A DNA stretch of 9,913 nt, from assembly GCA_001771735.1 (NCBI GenBank), contig MEUM01000044.1, positions 1,830 to 11,742 of the forward strand, given 5' to 3'. This stretch comes from Caldifarciminota bacterium RBG_13_43_14 (GTDB lineage Bacteria; Hydrothermota; Tepidihabitantia; SM23-42). Under the pieces are notes generated by a model that saw nothing but the letters and a program-made list of their open reading frames with translations, made no database searches and was not told the DNA's origin. This document shows positions 1 to 6,510 of the stretch, in pieces. A program made the translations under genes and the position numbers. Positions within the stretch are counted from its first letter, which is position 1; every line of letters starts with the position of its first letter.

Positions 1-736
1 CCGTAACTTCAACACCAGATCCCATTAAATAGGCAAAACCGCCGCCGCCATCATCCGCCGCACGATTACCATTAAATGTATTGCCGATCATAAATACCTG
101 TCCGCCTTCAACATATAGCAATGCGCCGCCCGCGTCGTCTCCCTCGGCCACATTTCCACTGAAACTGCTGGAGCGCAGCGTGATTATTCCACCAGACGAA
201 CCGGCATTCAACCCACCCGCATCATCTCCCGAAGTATTATTCTGAAAAATGCATTGCTGAACAGTTATTGCTCCGGTATTGCTGACCAAACAGGCACCGC
301 CGCCCATAGTATCCGTTTCATTACCAGTGAAAATACAATCAGCAATGTCAATATTTCCATCATATGTGGTCGCGAATAGTCCACCACCATCGCCATCGGC
401 ATGACCATTATTGCAAGTAACACCTTCGATCATCAAACTGCCGCCAGCACCATTCAATGCGAGATTCATGATCTGAACATCTCCGCCGCCATCAAGTACC
501 GCATCATCACCGATTATCACCAACGCATAAGCCTCATCACTGTTATAGGTCAGGGTAACATTCACCTCATAGTTTCCAGCCGTGATCTGAATCGTATCGG
601 CCTTGCCGTTGGCTGCTGCTTCGGTCAAAGCATCCTGTATTGCCTGAACATCGGCTGGATTTTCTTGATTACCTCCACAGGTCAAGAAAATCATTAATAG
701 TACCATCAATAATACACTCTTTAGCATATTGTACAT
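1..736 (-). CDS. Pmp-like beta-helix repeat lipoprotein, 3' end beyond the window
   Basis: The reading frame is open from ATG at 736 to the left edge (245 codons), so the C-terminus is missing. AAGGAGA at 741-747 is well placed for this start. Residues 1-19 form a hydrophobic signal sequence, followed by Cys20 (FLTC, a relaxed lipobox) and then GGNQ, suggesting an outer-membrane or surface lipoprotein. After a stretch resembling the start of a right-handed beta-helix (DVQAIQDAL, then ADTIQITAGNYEV), there are at least four repeats of about 25-29 residues. They carry FxxN motifs (FTGN, FQNN, FSGN, FNGN), each followed by a glycine-rich GGGA/GGLN/GGAL/GGGF turn. This is the FxxN plus GGA[ILV] pattern of polymorphic outer-membrane proteins and related parallel beta-helix proteins. 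It starts 20 bp after the aldo/keto reductase stop, so it is probably last in that operon. Substrate or partner cannot be told; surface adhesion or binding is a guess. Confidence 0.85.
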   Translation of the reverse strand, partial: MYNMLKSVLLMVLLMIFLTCGGNQENPADVQAIQDALTEAAANGKADTIQITAGNYEVNVTLTYNSDEAYALVIIGDDAVLDGGGDVQIMNLALNGAGGSLMIEGVTCNNGHADGDGGGLFATTYDGNIDIADCIFTGNETDTMGGGACLVSNTGAITVQQCIFQNNTSGDDAGGLNAGSSGGIITLRSSSFSGNVAEGDDAGGALLYVEGGQVFMIGNTFNGNRAADDGGGGFAYLMGSGVEVT

Positions 737-756
737 TTTATCTCCTTTTTTTATGC

Positions 757-1896
757 TCATTGGTCGCTCAACAATCGCTCAATATCTTGCATGACTGTTG
801 CAACAGCAATTTTTTGCGGACATTTTTCTTCACATTCCTGGCAGCCAAAGCAATTACCTGCCCGGCTTTCCGGTTTTATAAAAACTTTGTATATTTTTTT
901 AGAATTATCCAGCGCATTATAAATAAAAACATCATTATATAACTCAAGTAAAAAAGGGATCGGTATTTTTTTAGGACAGGGCATGCAATATTCACAGGCA
1001 GTGCAATTGACCTTTGTTCGTGATTGATAAATTCGCCGTGCCTCCTTGTAGATCTGCAGATCATTCTGGCTTAAAGTGTTGACATGGTCATTTGATGCGA
1101 TTTTTATGTTCTCAATAAGTTGTTCCATTGAACTCATTCCACTCAACACACAATTGATCTCTGTCCGATTGAATAAAAATTTTAACGAAAATTCAGTCGG
1201 CGTCGGTTCCGGGTCTATTTTGTTTATCAGCTGCTGCACACCTTCCGGGAGCTGGCGTGACAGTTTACCACCCCGCAAAGGTTCCATTACCACTATTCCC
1301 AATCCTTTGCTTGATGCATATTCAAGCCCTTCGACCCCTGCCTGATATTCAGTATCGACATAATTTAATTGGATCTGACAGAAATCCCAGGGGTAGGCGT
1401 CAATAATTTCCTTGAAAAGTCCAACATTATCATGGAAAGAAAATCCAACATAGCGTATCTTGCCTTCAGATCTTATCCGATCAAGAAAACTCAGAATATC
1501 ATTATCCTTGACTGTTTGCCAGGAGCGTTTGGCCATTGAGTGCAGCAAGTACATATCGATCACATCGGTTTGCAGTCGCTTACGCTGCTCATTAAAATAT
1601 TTTTCAGCATCGCTTTTTTCCTTAACCATCCATACTGGCAATTTTGTTGCTAGATAAATCGTGTCACGAAATGTTTTTAGCGCCCGTCCGGTGAACTCCT
1701 CGCTCTTTTCACGATGATATGGCCAGGCATTATCAAAATAATTAATACCCTGCTCGATCGCATGCTCGAGCAGTTTAATCGATGGCGTCTCGTCGATTGA
1801 CGTTGGATCGTATATATCCCTAAGCGGAAAACGCATGCATCCAAAGCCCAGCCGGGACAATTTAACGCCCGTCCTGCCAAGCTCTCGATAAATCAT
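757..1896 (-). CDS. Aldo/keto reductase with C-terminal 2[4Fe-4S] ferredoxin domain
   Basis: This is a 379-residue protein of the iron-sulfur aldo/keto reductase group (COG1453-type). The N-terminus MIYRELGRTGVKLSRLGFGC is the classic AKR opening strand. The expected catalytic tetrad is visible: Asp55 (YFDNA), Tyr60 (WPYH), Lys85 (TKLP) and His119 (LLHS). A GLGIVVMEPLRGGKL segment near 198-212 fits the TIM-barrel cofactor region. The tail holds two cysteine clusters, C298-x2-C-x2-C-x2-CP and C349-x2-C-x2-C-x3-CP, as in a bacterial-type ferredoxin. It is presumably a cytoplasmic oxidoreductase passing electrons between NAD(P)H or a ferredoxin and an unknown carbonyl substrate. No clear Shine-Dalgarno precedes the ATG. 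Instead, a 12-codon reading frame bridges the cupin stop and this start, so translation may be coupled. Family assignment is firm; substrate is unknown. Confidence 0.95.
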   Translation of the reverse strand: MIYRELGRTGVKLSRLGFGCMRFPLRDIYDPTSIDETPSIKLLEHAIEQGINYFDNAWPYHREKSEEFTGRALKTFRDTIYLATKLPVWMVKEKSDAEKYFNEQRKRLQTDVIDMYLLHSMAKRSWQTVKDNDILSFLDRIRSEGKIRYVGFSFHDNVGLFKEIIDAYPWDFCQIQLNYVDTEYQAGVEGLEYASSKGLGIVVMEPLRGGKLSRQLPEGVQQLINKIDPEPTPTEFSLKFLFNRTEINCVLSGMSSMEQLIENIKIASNDHVNTLSQNDLQIYKEARRIYQSRTKVNCTACEYCMPCPKKIPIPFLLELYNDVFIYNALDNSKKIYKVFIKPESRAGNCFGCQECEEKCPQKIAVATVMQDIERLLSDQ

Positions 1897-1934
1897 TAGT
1901 CTATTCTACAAATTATATATGCTGCGTCAATCAT
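1896..1934 (-). CDS. Possible 12-codon coupling mini-ORF between cupin and AKR
   Basis: The ATG at 1934-1932 overlaps the cupin stop as ATGA, and the frame reads MIDAAYIICRID before ending in TAA at 1898-1896. The last A of that stop is also the first base of the AKR start codon (TAATG). Both overlaps are typical translational-coupling junctions, and the AKR itself lacks an obvious ribosome binding site. A ribosome finishing the cupin could restart here and deliver itself to the AKR. This could equally be chance in a 34-bp gap. Confidence 0.25.
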   Translation of the reverse strand: MIDAAYIICRID

Positions 1935-2278
1935 TTTCTCTTCAGCCAGAAATCGAATGAGCGACCAGGCACAAATATATCAACTCCGATCGATTTTATA
2001 TTCTCGATATTCTCGATTGCATGTGGTTCGCCCGATTCAAAATATACAGCATCACCTTGTTCAAGCACCGCTTCTTCCCCCTTGCCGTTGATGACCTTCA
2101 TACGACCACTGATCACCACGCAAACCTGTTCTTCCGGATGATCATGTAAGGGCGATGCATGCTTCGGCGGTTTTATGAAATATTCAAGTGAAATATTTTT
2201 TTGCTGACAGGTATTAGCGCGCATCCATCCTTTTTGCGGTTCATATTTCTGGGCCTGTTCAACCGTAATAACTTGCAT
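1931..2278 (-). CDS. Small single-domain cupin
   Basis: This 115-residue protein is the size of one cupin_2 beta-barrel. Cupin motif 1 is HDHPEEQVCVVISG, with His45, His47 and Glu50 as likely metal ligands. Motif 2 is GDAVYFESGEPHAIEN, with His86 as the fourth ligand. So it should bind a divalent metal and may be an isomerase, dioxygenase or ligand-binding/sensor protein; sequence alone does not choose. The C-terminus ends in a basic WLKRK. The start is secure: AAGGAGG at 2284-2290 sits 5 bases upstream of the ATG. It is the first gene after the promoter at 2343-2370, and is followed closely by the aldo/keto reductase, suggesting a shared metabolic or stress role (inference). No signal peptide, so cytoplasmic. 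Confidence 0.92.
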   Translation of the reverse strand: MQVITVEQAQKYEPQKGWMRANTCQQKNISLEYFIKPPKHASPLHDHPEEQVCVVISGRMKVINGKGEEAVLEQGDAVYFESGEPHAIENIENIKSIGVDIFVPGRSFDFWLKRK

Positions 2279-2315
2279 TTAAACCTCCTTGTTAAAATAT
2301 TCAGACTTCAGAATC

Positions 2316-2335
2316 ATCTTGAATCGATCTTGAAT
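2316..2335. repeat. Two direct copies of ATCTTGAAT, 11 bp apart
   Basis: ATCTTGAAT occurs at 2316-2324 and again at 2327-2335. The 11-bp period is about one helical turn, and the pair sits at the predicted transcription start of the cupin operon, just downstream of its -10 box. It could be an operator for a regulator that binds two adjacent half-sites on the same DNA face. The repeat is seen; the role is inferred. Confidence 0.4.
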
Positions 2336-2342
2336 ACCGTGA

Positions 2343-2370
2343 ATCATAATTAAACGGCATAAAATGTCAA
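2343..2370 (-). promoter_or_regulatory. Promoter of the cupin-AKR-lipoprotein operon
   Basis: On the minus strand, TTGACA (2365-2370) is followed by a 16-bp spacer and TATGAT (2343-2348), five of six matches to the -10 consensus. Transcription would start near 2335, giving a leader of about 57 nt that includes the cupin ribosome binding site. Confidence 0.75.
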
Positions 2371-2441
2371 TAATTGCTAAAATACCAATTATTAAGATAA
2401 AAATCCGTGTAATCTGTTCTATATCAGTGCAATCATTTCTT

Positions 2442-2472
2442 ATATTGACAATATCACGGCAATTTATAGAAT
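2442..2472 (+). promoter_or_regulatory. Possible promoter and palindrome just before the GT-C gene
   Basis: TTGACA at 2445-2450 is followed, after 16 bp, by TAGAAT at 2467-2472. The -35 box lies inside a perfect 13-bp palindrome, ATATTGACAATAT (2442-2454), which could be a repressor site. The -10 ends only 15 bp before the ATG at 2488. The start point would therefore fall around 2478-2480, at or beyond most of the AAGAGG ribosome binding site (2475-2480). Either the mRNA is nearly leaderless or the true promoter is elsewhere. Confidence 0.4.
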
Positions 2473-2487
2473 TCAAGAGGTTATTTT

Positions 2488-4437
2488 ATGTCGAAAATAA
2501 CAACTACAACCGCAACTCGATGGAAAAATATTATTAGCTCTCCCTGGTTTATACCGATGATCAGTTTGTTCTTGCTAATAATATTGCTTTCGATACGCCT
2601 GATCATCGACCTTGATCTTGGTTTTCATCTGCGGGGCGGTCAATGGATGCTCGAGAACCGGTCATTTCATAAATTCGACGTTTTTACCTATACCGTCAAT
2701 GATCATGAGTATATCGCAATGTACTGGCTTTATCAAATCATTTTATTCATCACTTATAAACTATTCAACTATGGCGGTATTTCGATATTGAATTCTATTT
2801 TGCTGGTGATAGTGTTTTTCATGATTTTCTTACGAATGAAGAACCACAATATCCGACCCGGCATAATTTCGATCATCTTCCTGCCGGCCCTGTTCACAAT
2901 GGAGATTCGGTTTGGTGTACGACCTGAAATAATGACCTGGATATTGCTGTTATGCATGCTGACCGTACTCGATCAATATTATCATTACGGACGGAATCAT
3001 CTTTTTCTTCTACCGATCATACAACTGTTCTGGGTAAACCTGCACGGCTTGTTCATTATTGGCTGGTTCCTACTCGGCGCATACTTTATCAGCAAATATT
3101 TCCATGAACATAAATTTGACAAAAAACTATTCTGGTGGTCATTATGCACAATTCTGATCTCGCTGGTGAATCCATATTTTATAAAAGGTGTGCTCTTTCC
3201 TTTTTATCTATTCACGCGACTGCAGTGTTCGAATATTTTTAAAGGGGCGATCACCGAACTCACATCACCGTGGTCGACAAAAGCCCTTGCTAATATGCCC
3301 CATTTACCGCTTTTTATTTATTACGCTTTTGTGCTAATCAGCTTCCTTTTTCTTATCTACACATGGCGAAAAAGGAAATTGCATGAATTTCTGATCATTG
3401 CAGCATTTTTCTATATTTCTTATACTACGGTACGCAACCTACCTATATTCATCATTGCCGCCATGCCGATAATCGGAACTGGTTTAAATGAACTGTTATC
3501 GAAAGGAAAACTGAATTTTTTCAAAAAAAATATCCCCGGGGCCATGCGGCCGGCAGCGTTTTTGCTAACCGGTTTCATTATCCTGCTATGCATCAGAATC
3601 GTCACTAATGCTTTCTATGCCGGAAGGAGAGGTGGTAATTTTGGTATCGGTATTGATGAAAAAATGCATCCGGTTGCAGCCTCTGAATTCATGAACAAAA
3701 ACGGTCTGAGAACAAGATTTATAAATGATCTGAATCGCGGTTCCTGGCTGATCTGGGCAACTAAACAACCGGTTTTTATTGATGGTCGGCTTGAAGTTAT
3801 CCAAGAAGATTTTTTTCGCGAATACGAAAAAAGTTATCAACGCAATGGACTGACGGAATTAATTAATGAATACGGACCCCGGCTTATCATTTTTGACTAT
3901 TCTTATCCTGAAGCAATGATCTGGGAAATTCAGCTACAACAGTTGCCTGACTGGCGCAAGATATATTGGGATGAAACCTCGGTCATATATGCGCTTAATG
4001 ATTATCGTCCAGACTTGGAGGCAATCAATTTCATGAAAATTGTGCATAAAATGGGTGTTGACACCACCACAAACAGCGATCAGATATGGCAGTTATTGCA
4101 AAGACCTGATCGGTCCCGGTTCATTGCCTGGCTAAAAGGTTTTTACAAATATAATTATTTCCCGGCTGAACTGGGCAGAATGGCCTATTATGCAAGCGTT
4201 AACCTTGAATTCCATGCATCAGAATTGCTTTACTTTGAGTTCCTGCAAAGAACCGATCAAAATCATTATGCTGCATACATTGGACTGGGAACGATTTATA
4301 TGCTGACCGGGCAACTCGACCGCTCCCTTTACTGCTACGAGCGCGCTTTGAAACAAAATCCAAAGAGCGAGATCGCGGCCCGGCGGATCAAAGAGATCAA
4401 GGAATATCTTGGTAACAAACCATTATTATATAAATAA
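2488..4437 (+). CDS. GT-C-fold-like polytopic membrane protein with C-terminal TPR
   Basis: This 649-residue protein has about ten to twelve hydrophobic segments in the first 377 residues. Examples are about 18-40, 75-116, 122-165, 170-204, 270-292, 297-335 and 351-373. The first loop carries DLDLGFHLRGGQWML and then FDVFTYT. An acidic loop-1 motif followed by HxxxGxW is typical of GT-C type integral-membrane glycosyltransferases that use lipid-linked sugars. Residues about 390-520 form a soluble domain with the PVFIDGR motif seen in YfhO/GT-39-related proteins, ending in an alpha-helical stretch and one clear TPR (about 594-645: AYIGLGTIYMLTGQ, then YCYERALKQNP). AAGAGG at 2475-2480 supports the start. 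It converges on the radical SAM gene with a 13-bp gap and no visible terminator. It is likely a cell-envelope glycan or protein glycosylation enzyme, but donor and acceptor are unknown and activity is not proven. Confidence 0.8.
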   Translation: MSKITTTTATRWKNIISSPWFIPMISLFLLIILLSIRLIIDLDLGFHLRGGQWMLENRSFHKFDVFTYTVNDHEYIAMYWLYQIILFITYKLFNYGGISILNSILLVIVFFMIFLRMKNHNIRPGIISIIFLPALFTMEIRFGVRPEIMTWILLLCMLTVLDQYYHYGRNHLFLLPIIQLFWVNLHGLFIIGWFLLGAYFISKYFHEHKFDKKLFWWSLCTILISLVNPYFIKGVLFPFYLFTRLQCSNIFKGAITELTSPWSTKALANMPHLPLFIYYAFVLISFLFLIYTWRKRKLHEFLIIAAFFYISYTTVRNLPIFIIAAMPIIGTGLNELLSKGKLNFFKKNIPGAMRPAAFLLTGFIILLCIRIVTNAFYAGRRGGNFGIGIDEKMHPVAASEFMNKNGLRTRFINDLNRGSWLIWATKQPVFIDGRLEVIQEDFFREYEKSYQRNGLTELINEYGPRLIIFDYSYPEAMIWEIQLQQLPDWRKIYWDETSVIYALNDYRPDLEAINFMKIVHKMGVDTTTNSDQIWQLLQRPDRSRFIAWLKGFYKYNYFPAELGRMAYYASVNLEFHASELLYFEFLQRTDQNHYAAYIGLGTIYMLTGQLDRSLYCYERALKQNPKSEIAARRIKEIKEYLGNKPLLYK

Positions 4438-4450
4438 TGCCAAGAACGGA

Positions 4451-5449
4451 TCACTGGGATAAATTATAGTAGCATTGAGGGTCCTCAGCGTAAATATCAT
4501 TACATATTGCCCGGGCGAGTGCCCGGCATCCGATACATTCATCAACCTCACAACTCCGGCACATTCCCTTTAGTTTTAACTGATAGTCACGACGCATTTT
4601 TTTCAATTGGTCGATAATATCATTTATTTTATCGCTGAAGATATTCCCAATTTTCACCGGCGTACGCCGGCAAGGGTATATATCACCATTGGGCATCAAA
4701 GCCATCGAATTTTCGCCATGATCGCATAATGCACCACGGATCTCAATGTTATTCCCAAAATCAACCCAGAAAGCGCGATAGGCAAGAAAATCTTGGGGCG
4801 AAAGTCCGAGATCAAAATAGTTGATTAGGTCCCGGATGACTTTAAACCATTCTTCCCTGCTAAGTACACATTTTATTAATGAACGGGATTGCCCTTCCGG
4901 CACAAATCTTTCAAGGATCACCGCATGTATCCCCATGCTCTTGGCATATTCAAACATGCACGTAAGATCAAGGCAATTGTAATCGGCAAGAGTGAACATT
5001 AGTATCACTGGTTTAGAGGTTGACATCAATATTCGTATCGCCTGATTAATTTTGCGAAAAGTACCAATACCGCGTACTGAATCGTTAATCGCTTCATTAG
5101 ACCCTTCCAGGGAAATTTTCACGCCTTTGATCTTTTTGATCTGTTCAATCTGACCGGCATTCTCATCGTTGATTAACAAACCGTTGGTGATGATATATAT
5201 GTCCTCTATATTACTGGTTCGATCCAGATAATTCAATATATCGAACAGATCTTTTCTCAAAAAAGGTTCACCGCCGGTTAAATTGATCGAGATTTTACTG
5301 GAGCTCAATTCACTTGAGATCTTATCGATTATCAGTTTTATCTTATCAGTATCCAGATCCTTCATTGCCGAATAATTATCCTGATAACAATGTTTACAAC
5401 GTAAATTGCATACATCAGTTATATGCCACTGAATGCTGAAATTTTCCAT
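4451..5449 (-). CDS. Radical SAM/SPASM domain enzyme
   Basis: This 332-residue protein opens with the radical SAM cluster motif C14-NLR-C18-KH-C21 and the AdoMet-binding GGEP at 59-62, followed by ITNG and a KISLEG strand as in the partial TIM barrel. The C-terminal part has eight cysteines in SPASM order: Cys242, GDIYPC (Cys260), then 297, 300, 305, 308, 316 and 326, enough for two auxiliary [4Fe-4S] clusters. SPASM members mature peptides or proteins (PqqE, anSME) or act in heme pathways (NirJ/AhbD); which applies is not clear. I chose ATG 5449. The frame is also open to GTG 5473, but that codon lies inside the promoter at 5462-5489. There is no Shine-Dalgarno before 5449 and the predicted leader is only 5-8 nt. 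No convincing substrate peptide gene is adjacent. Confidence 0.92.
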   Translation of the reverse strand: MENFSIQWHITDVCNLRCKHCYQDNYSAMKDLDTDKIKLIIDKISSELSSSKISINLTGGEPFLRKDLFDILNYLDRTSNIEDIYIITNGLLINDENAGQIEQIKKIKGVKISLEGSNEAINDSVRGIGTFRKINQAIRILMSTSKPVILMFTLADYNCLDLTCMFEYAKSMGIHAVILERFVPEGQSRSLIKCVLSREEWFKVIRDLINYFDLGLSPQDFLAYRAFWVDFGNNIEIRGALCDHGENSMALMPNGDIYPCRRTPVKIGNIFSDKINDIIDQLKKMRRDYQLKLKGMCRSCEVDECIGCRALARAICNDIYAEDPQCYYNLSQ

Positions 5450-5461
5450 AGTAGTAAATGA

Positions 5462-5489
5462 ATTATATTCCACTTATTTGCATCGTCAA
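5462..5489 (-). promoter_or_regulatory. Promoter of the radical SAM gene, giving a leaderless mRNA
   Basis: On the minus strand, TTGACG (5484-5489), a 16-bp spacer and a perfect TATAAT (5462-5467) form a strong sigma70-type promoter. Only 12 bp separate the -10 from the ATG at 5449, so the transcript would begin around 5454-5457 with almost no leader. This agrees with the missing ribosome binding site and rules out the upstream GTG as a start for this transcript. Confidence 0.7.
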
Positions 5490-5545
5490 TCCACATATTC
5501 ACTTATTCGGGGCTGTTCCACAAATATTGACTTTCAACATTTCAT

Positions 5546-5567
5546 GACCTGTTCTCAAAATGACAGG
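5546..5567 (+). repeat. REP-like repeat, downstream copy flanking the RAYT gene
   Basis: This 22-bp element matches, at 16 of 22 positions by eye, the minus-strand reading of 6519-6540 on the other side of the transposase gene, so the two are inverted repeats. It can fold with a CCTGT (5548-5552)/ACAGG (5563-5567) stem. It lies 20 bp beyond the transposase stop codon. REP/BIME sequences in inverted orientation around RAYT genes are their known genomic hallmark. Confidence 0.5.
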
Positions 5568-5587
5568 AATTGAAAATTCAGTAAACA

Positions 5588-6445
5588 TCATTTTTCTTTA
5601 ACAACAACCATCACCGTAAATCTTGATATTTCTAAAATCCTGGCTATTTGTGTTATGCTTAACCCATATTCATTACGCATCATTAATATCGCTTGATGCC
5701 GTACACTTCTCTGGAAAGTTCCATGGGGATGCAGCAGAATATCCTTTGTTACGCTGAGTCGCGTACTAAGCAAAGAGAAAGTATGATCCTTATCGATAAT
5801 ACTGATTCGCCCTTGTTTGATTTTTTTAATAATATTATTCTGAAATTCAATATCCCCAATTATTCGTTGATATGTTTTACCCCAATCTACCGGATCATTT
5901 TTTTGAGAAAGGACAAAATTCTTGTATTGTTTCATCATATTTTGTTTTGTACAGCCTTTATAAGTAAATTGTTCAAGAATAACGTCTTTCTTCAAAAATC
6001 GCTCTTGACGAAGACCAATATATGCAGGATAACTTGACCAATAATATTCTTTTGGATCGGCAACTAAACCGGCTTCGACCGCTTGCCGATGTATGTAGCG
6101 CGATAGCCATACCGCATATAAATTTGATTGCACGATTCTATTATTATACCGTTCACCAAAAACATGTCCTACTCTCTGCGCAATATTATTGTAATATTGA
6201 GCATATCTGCCATGCAATTCTTTCATAAATATTGATATATTGTTGTCTCTATCAAAAATGAACAGATGAACATGCCATTGCATTAGCGCATAAGCAGAGA
6301 CTTCAATATCAAATTGTTCCGCTATTATTGCTAAAAAATCCAAATAGTATTGATAATGCAATTCACTTTTAAAAATCGGATGTCGGTCATTGCCCCATGC
6401 AAAGACATGATGATACAAACTTTTTCCGCAGATTCTTGGTTTCAT
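5588..6445 (-). CDS. REP-associated tyrosine transposase (RAYT, Y1/HUH family)
   Basis: This 285-residue protein belongs to the IS200-like Y1 single-strand transposase superfamily, REP-associated branch. Family landmarks in order are HHVFAWGNDRHPIF (12-25; normally RGN), then AYALMQWHVHL (51-61) with the HUH pair His58 and His60 (normally LMPNHVHL). After these come GHVFGERYNNRIV (93-105), LSRYIHRQAVEAGLV (114-128; normally RYIHxNPVxAGLV) and YYWSSYPAYIG (134-144). The nucleophile is probably a Tyr in the 110-117 region. The C-terminus (about 249-285) is a DnaA/Trp-repressor-like helix-turn-helix, SITQIARILEISRFTV, common in this family. These enzymes nick and rejoin REP hairpin DNA rather than moving as ordinary insertion sequences. 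Flanking inverted repeats at 5546-5567 and 6519-6540 support that role. Changes in NP and PN motifs suggest a divergent or possibly weakened copy. The reading frame is intact, and GGGGG near 6453-6457 serves as ribosome binding site. Confidence 0.93.
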   Translation of the reverse strand: MKPRICGKSLYHHVFAWGNDRHPIFKSELHYQYYLDFLAIIAEQFDIEVSAYALMQWHVHLFIFDRDNNISIFMKELHGRYAQYYNNIAQRVGHVFGERYNNRIVQSNLYAVWLSRYIHRQAVEAGLVADPKEYYWSSYPAYIGLRQERFLKKDVILEQFTYKGCTKQNMMKQYKNFVLSQKNDPVDWGKTYQRIIGDIEFQNNIIKKIKQGRISIIDKDHTFSLLSTRLSVTKDILLHPHGTFQRSVRHQAILMMRNEYGLSITQIARILEISRFTVMVVVKEK

Positions 6446-6449
6446 TTAC

Positions 6450-6469
6450 TATCCCCCTGTTGGGGAATA
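6450..6469 (-). promoter_or_regulatory. Palindrome covering the RAYT ribosome binding site
   Basis: Read on the minus strand, TATTCCCC, an AACA loop and GGGGGATA form an 8-bp stem (one U-G pair in RNA). The 3' arm is the only Shine-Dalgarno-like sequence before the transposase ATG, five bases away. If transcribed whole it would hide the ribosome binding site. If transcription begins within it (see the weak promoter at 6467-6494), it acts instead at the DNA level, perhaps as a self-binding site for the transposase. Confidence 0.55.
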
Positions 6470-6494
6470 ATAATGAAAATTTAATAAAAATCAA
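6467..6494 (-). promoter_or_regulatory. Weak promoter candidate for the RAYT gene
   Basis: The minus strand reads TTGATT (6489-6494), a 16-bp spacer and TATTAT (6467-6472). The start point would be near 6460, inside the palindrome at 6450-6469. The surrounding DNA is very AT-rich, so a chance match is quite possible. Confidence 0.3.
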
Positions 6495-6510
6495 TAATTA
6501 TTTTATTGAG

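Noticed and set aside
401..942. Plus-strand ORFs over the lipoprotein and AKR end
   Set aside because: They are out-of-frame readings of clearly coding minus-strand sequence with repeats and cysteine motifs.
4438..4450. Terminator between the convergent GT-C and radical SAM genes
   Set aside because: The 13-bp gap and nearby ends show no stem with a T-run.
5450..5473. GTG start eight codons upstream for the radical SAM gene
   Set aside because: It lies between the -35 and -10 boxes of the likely promoter and has no ribosome binding site.
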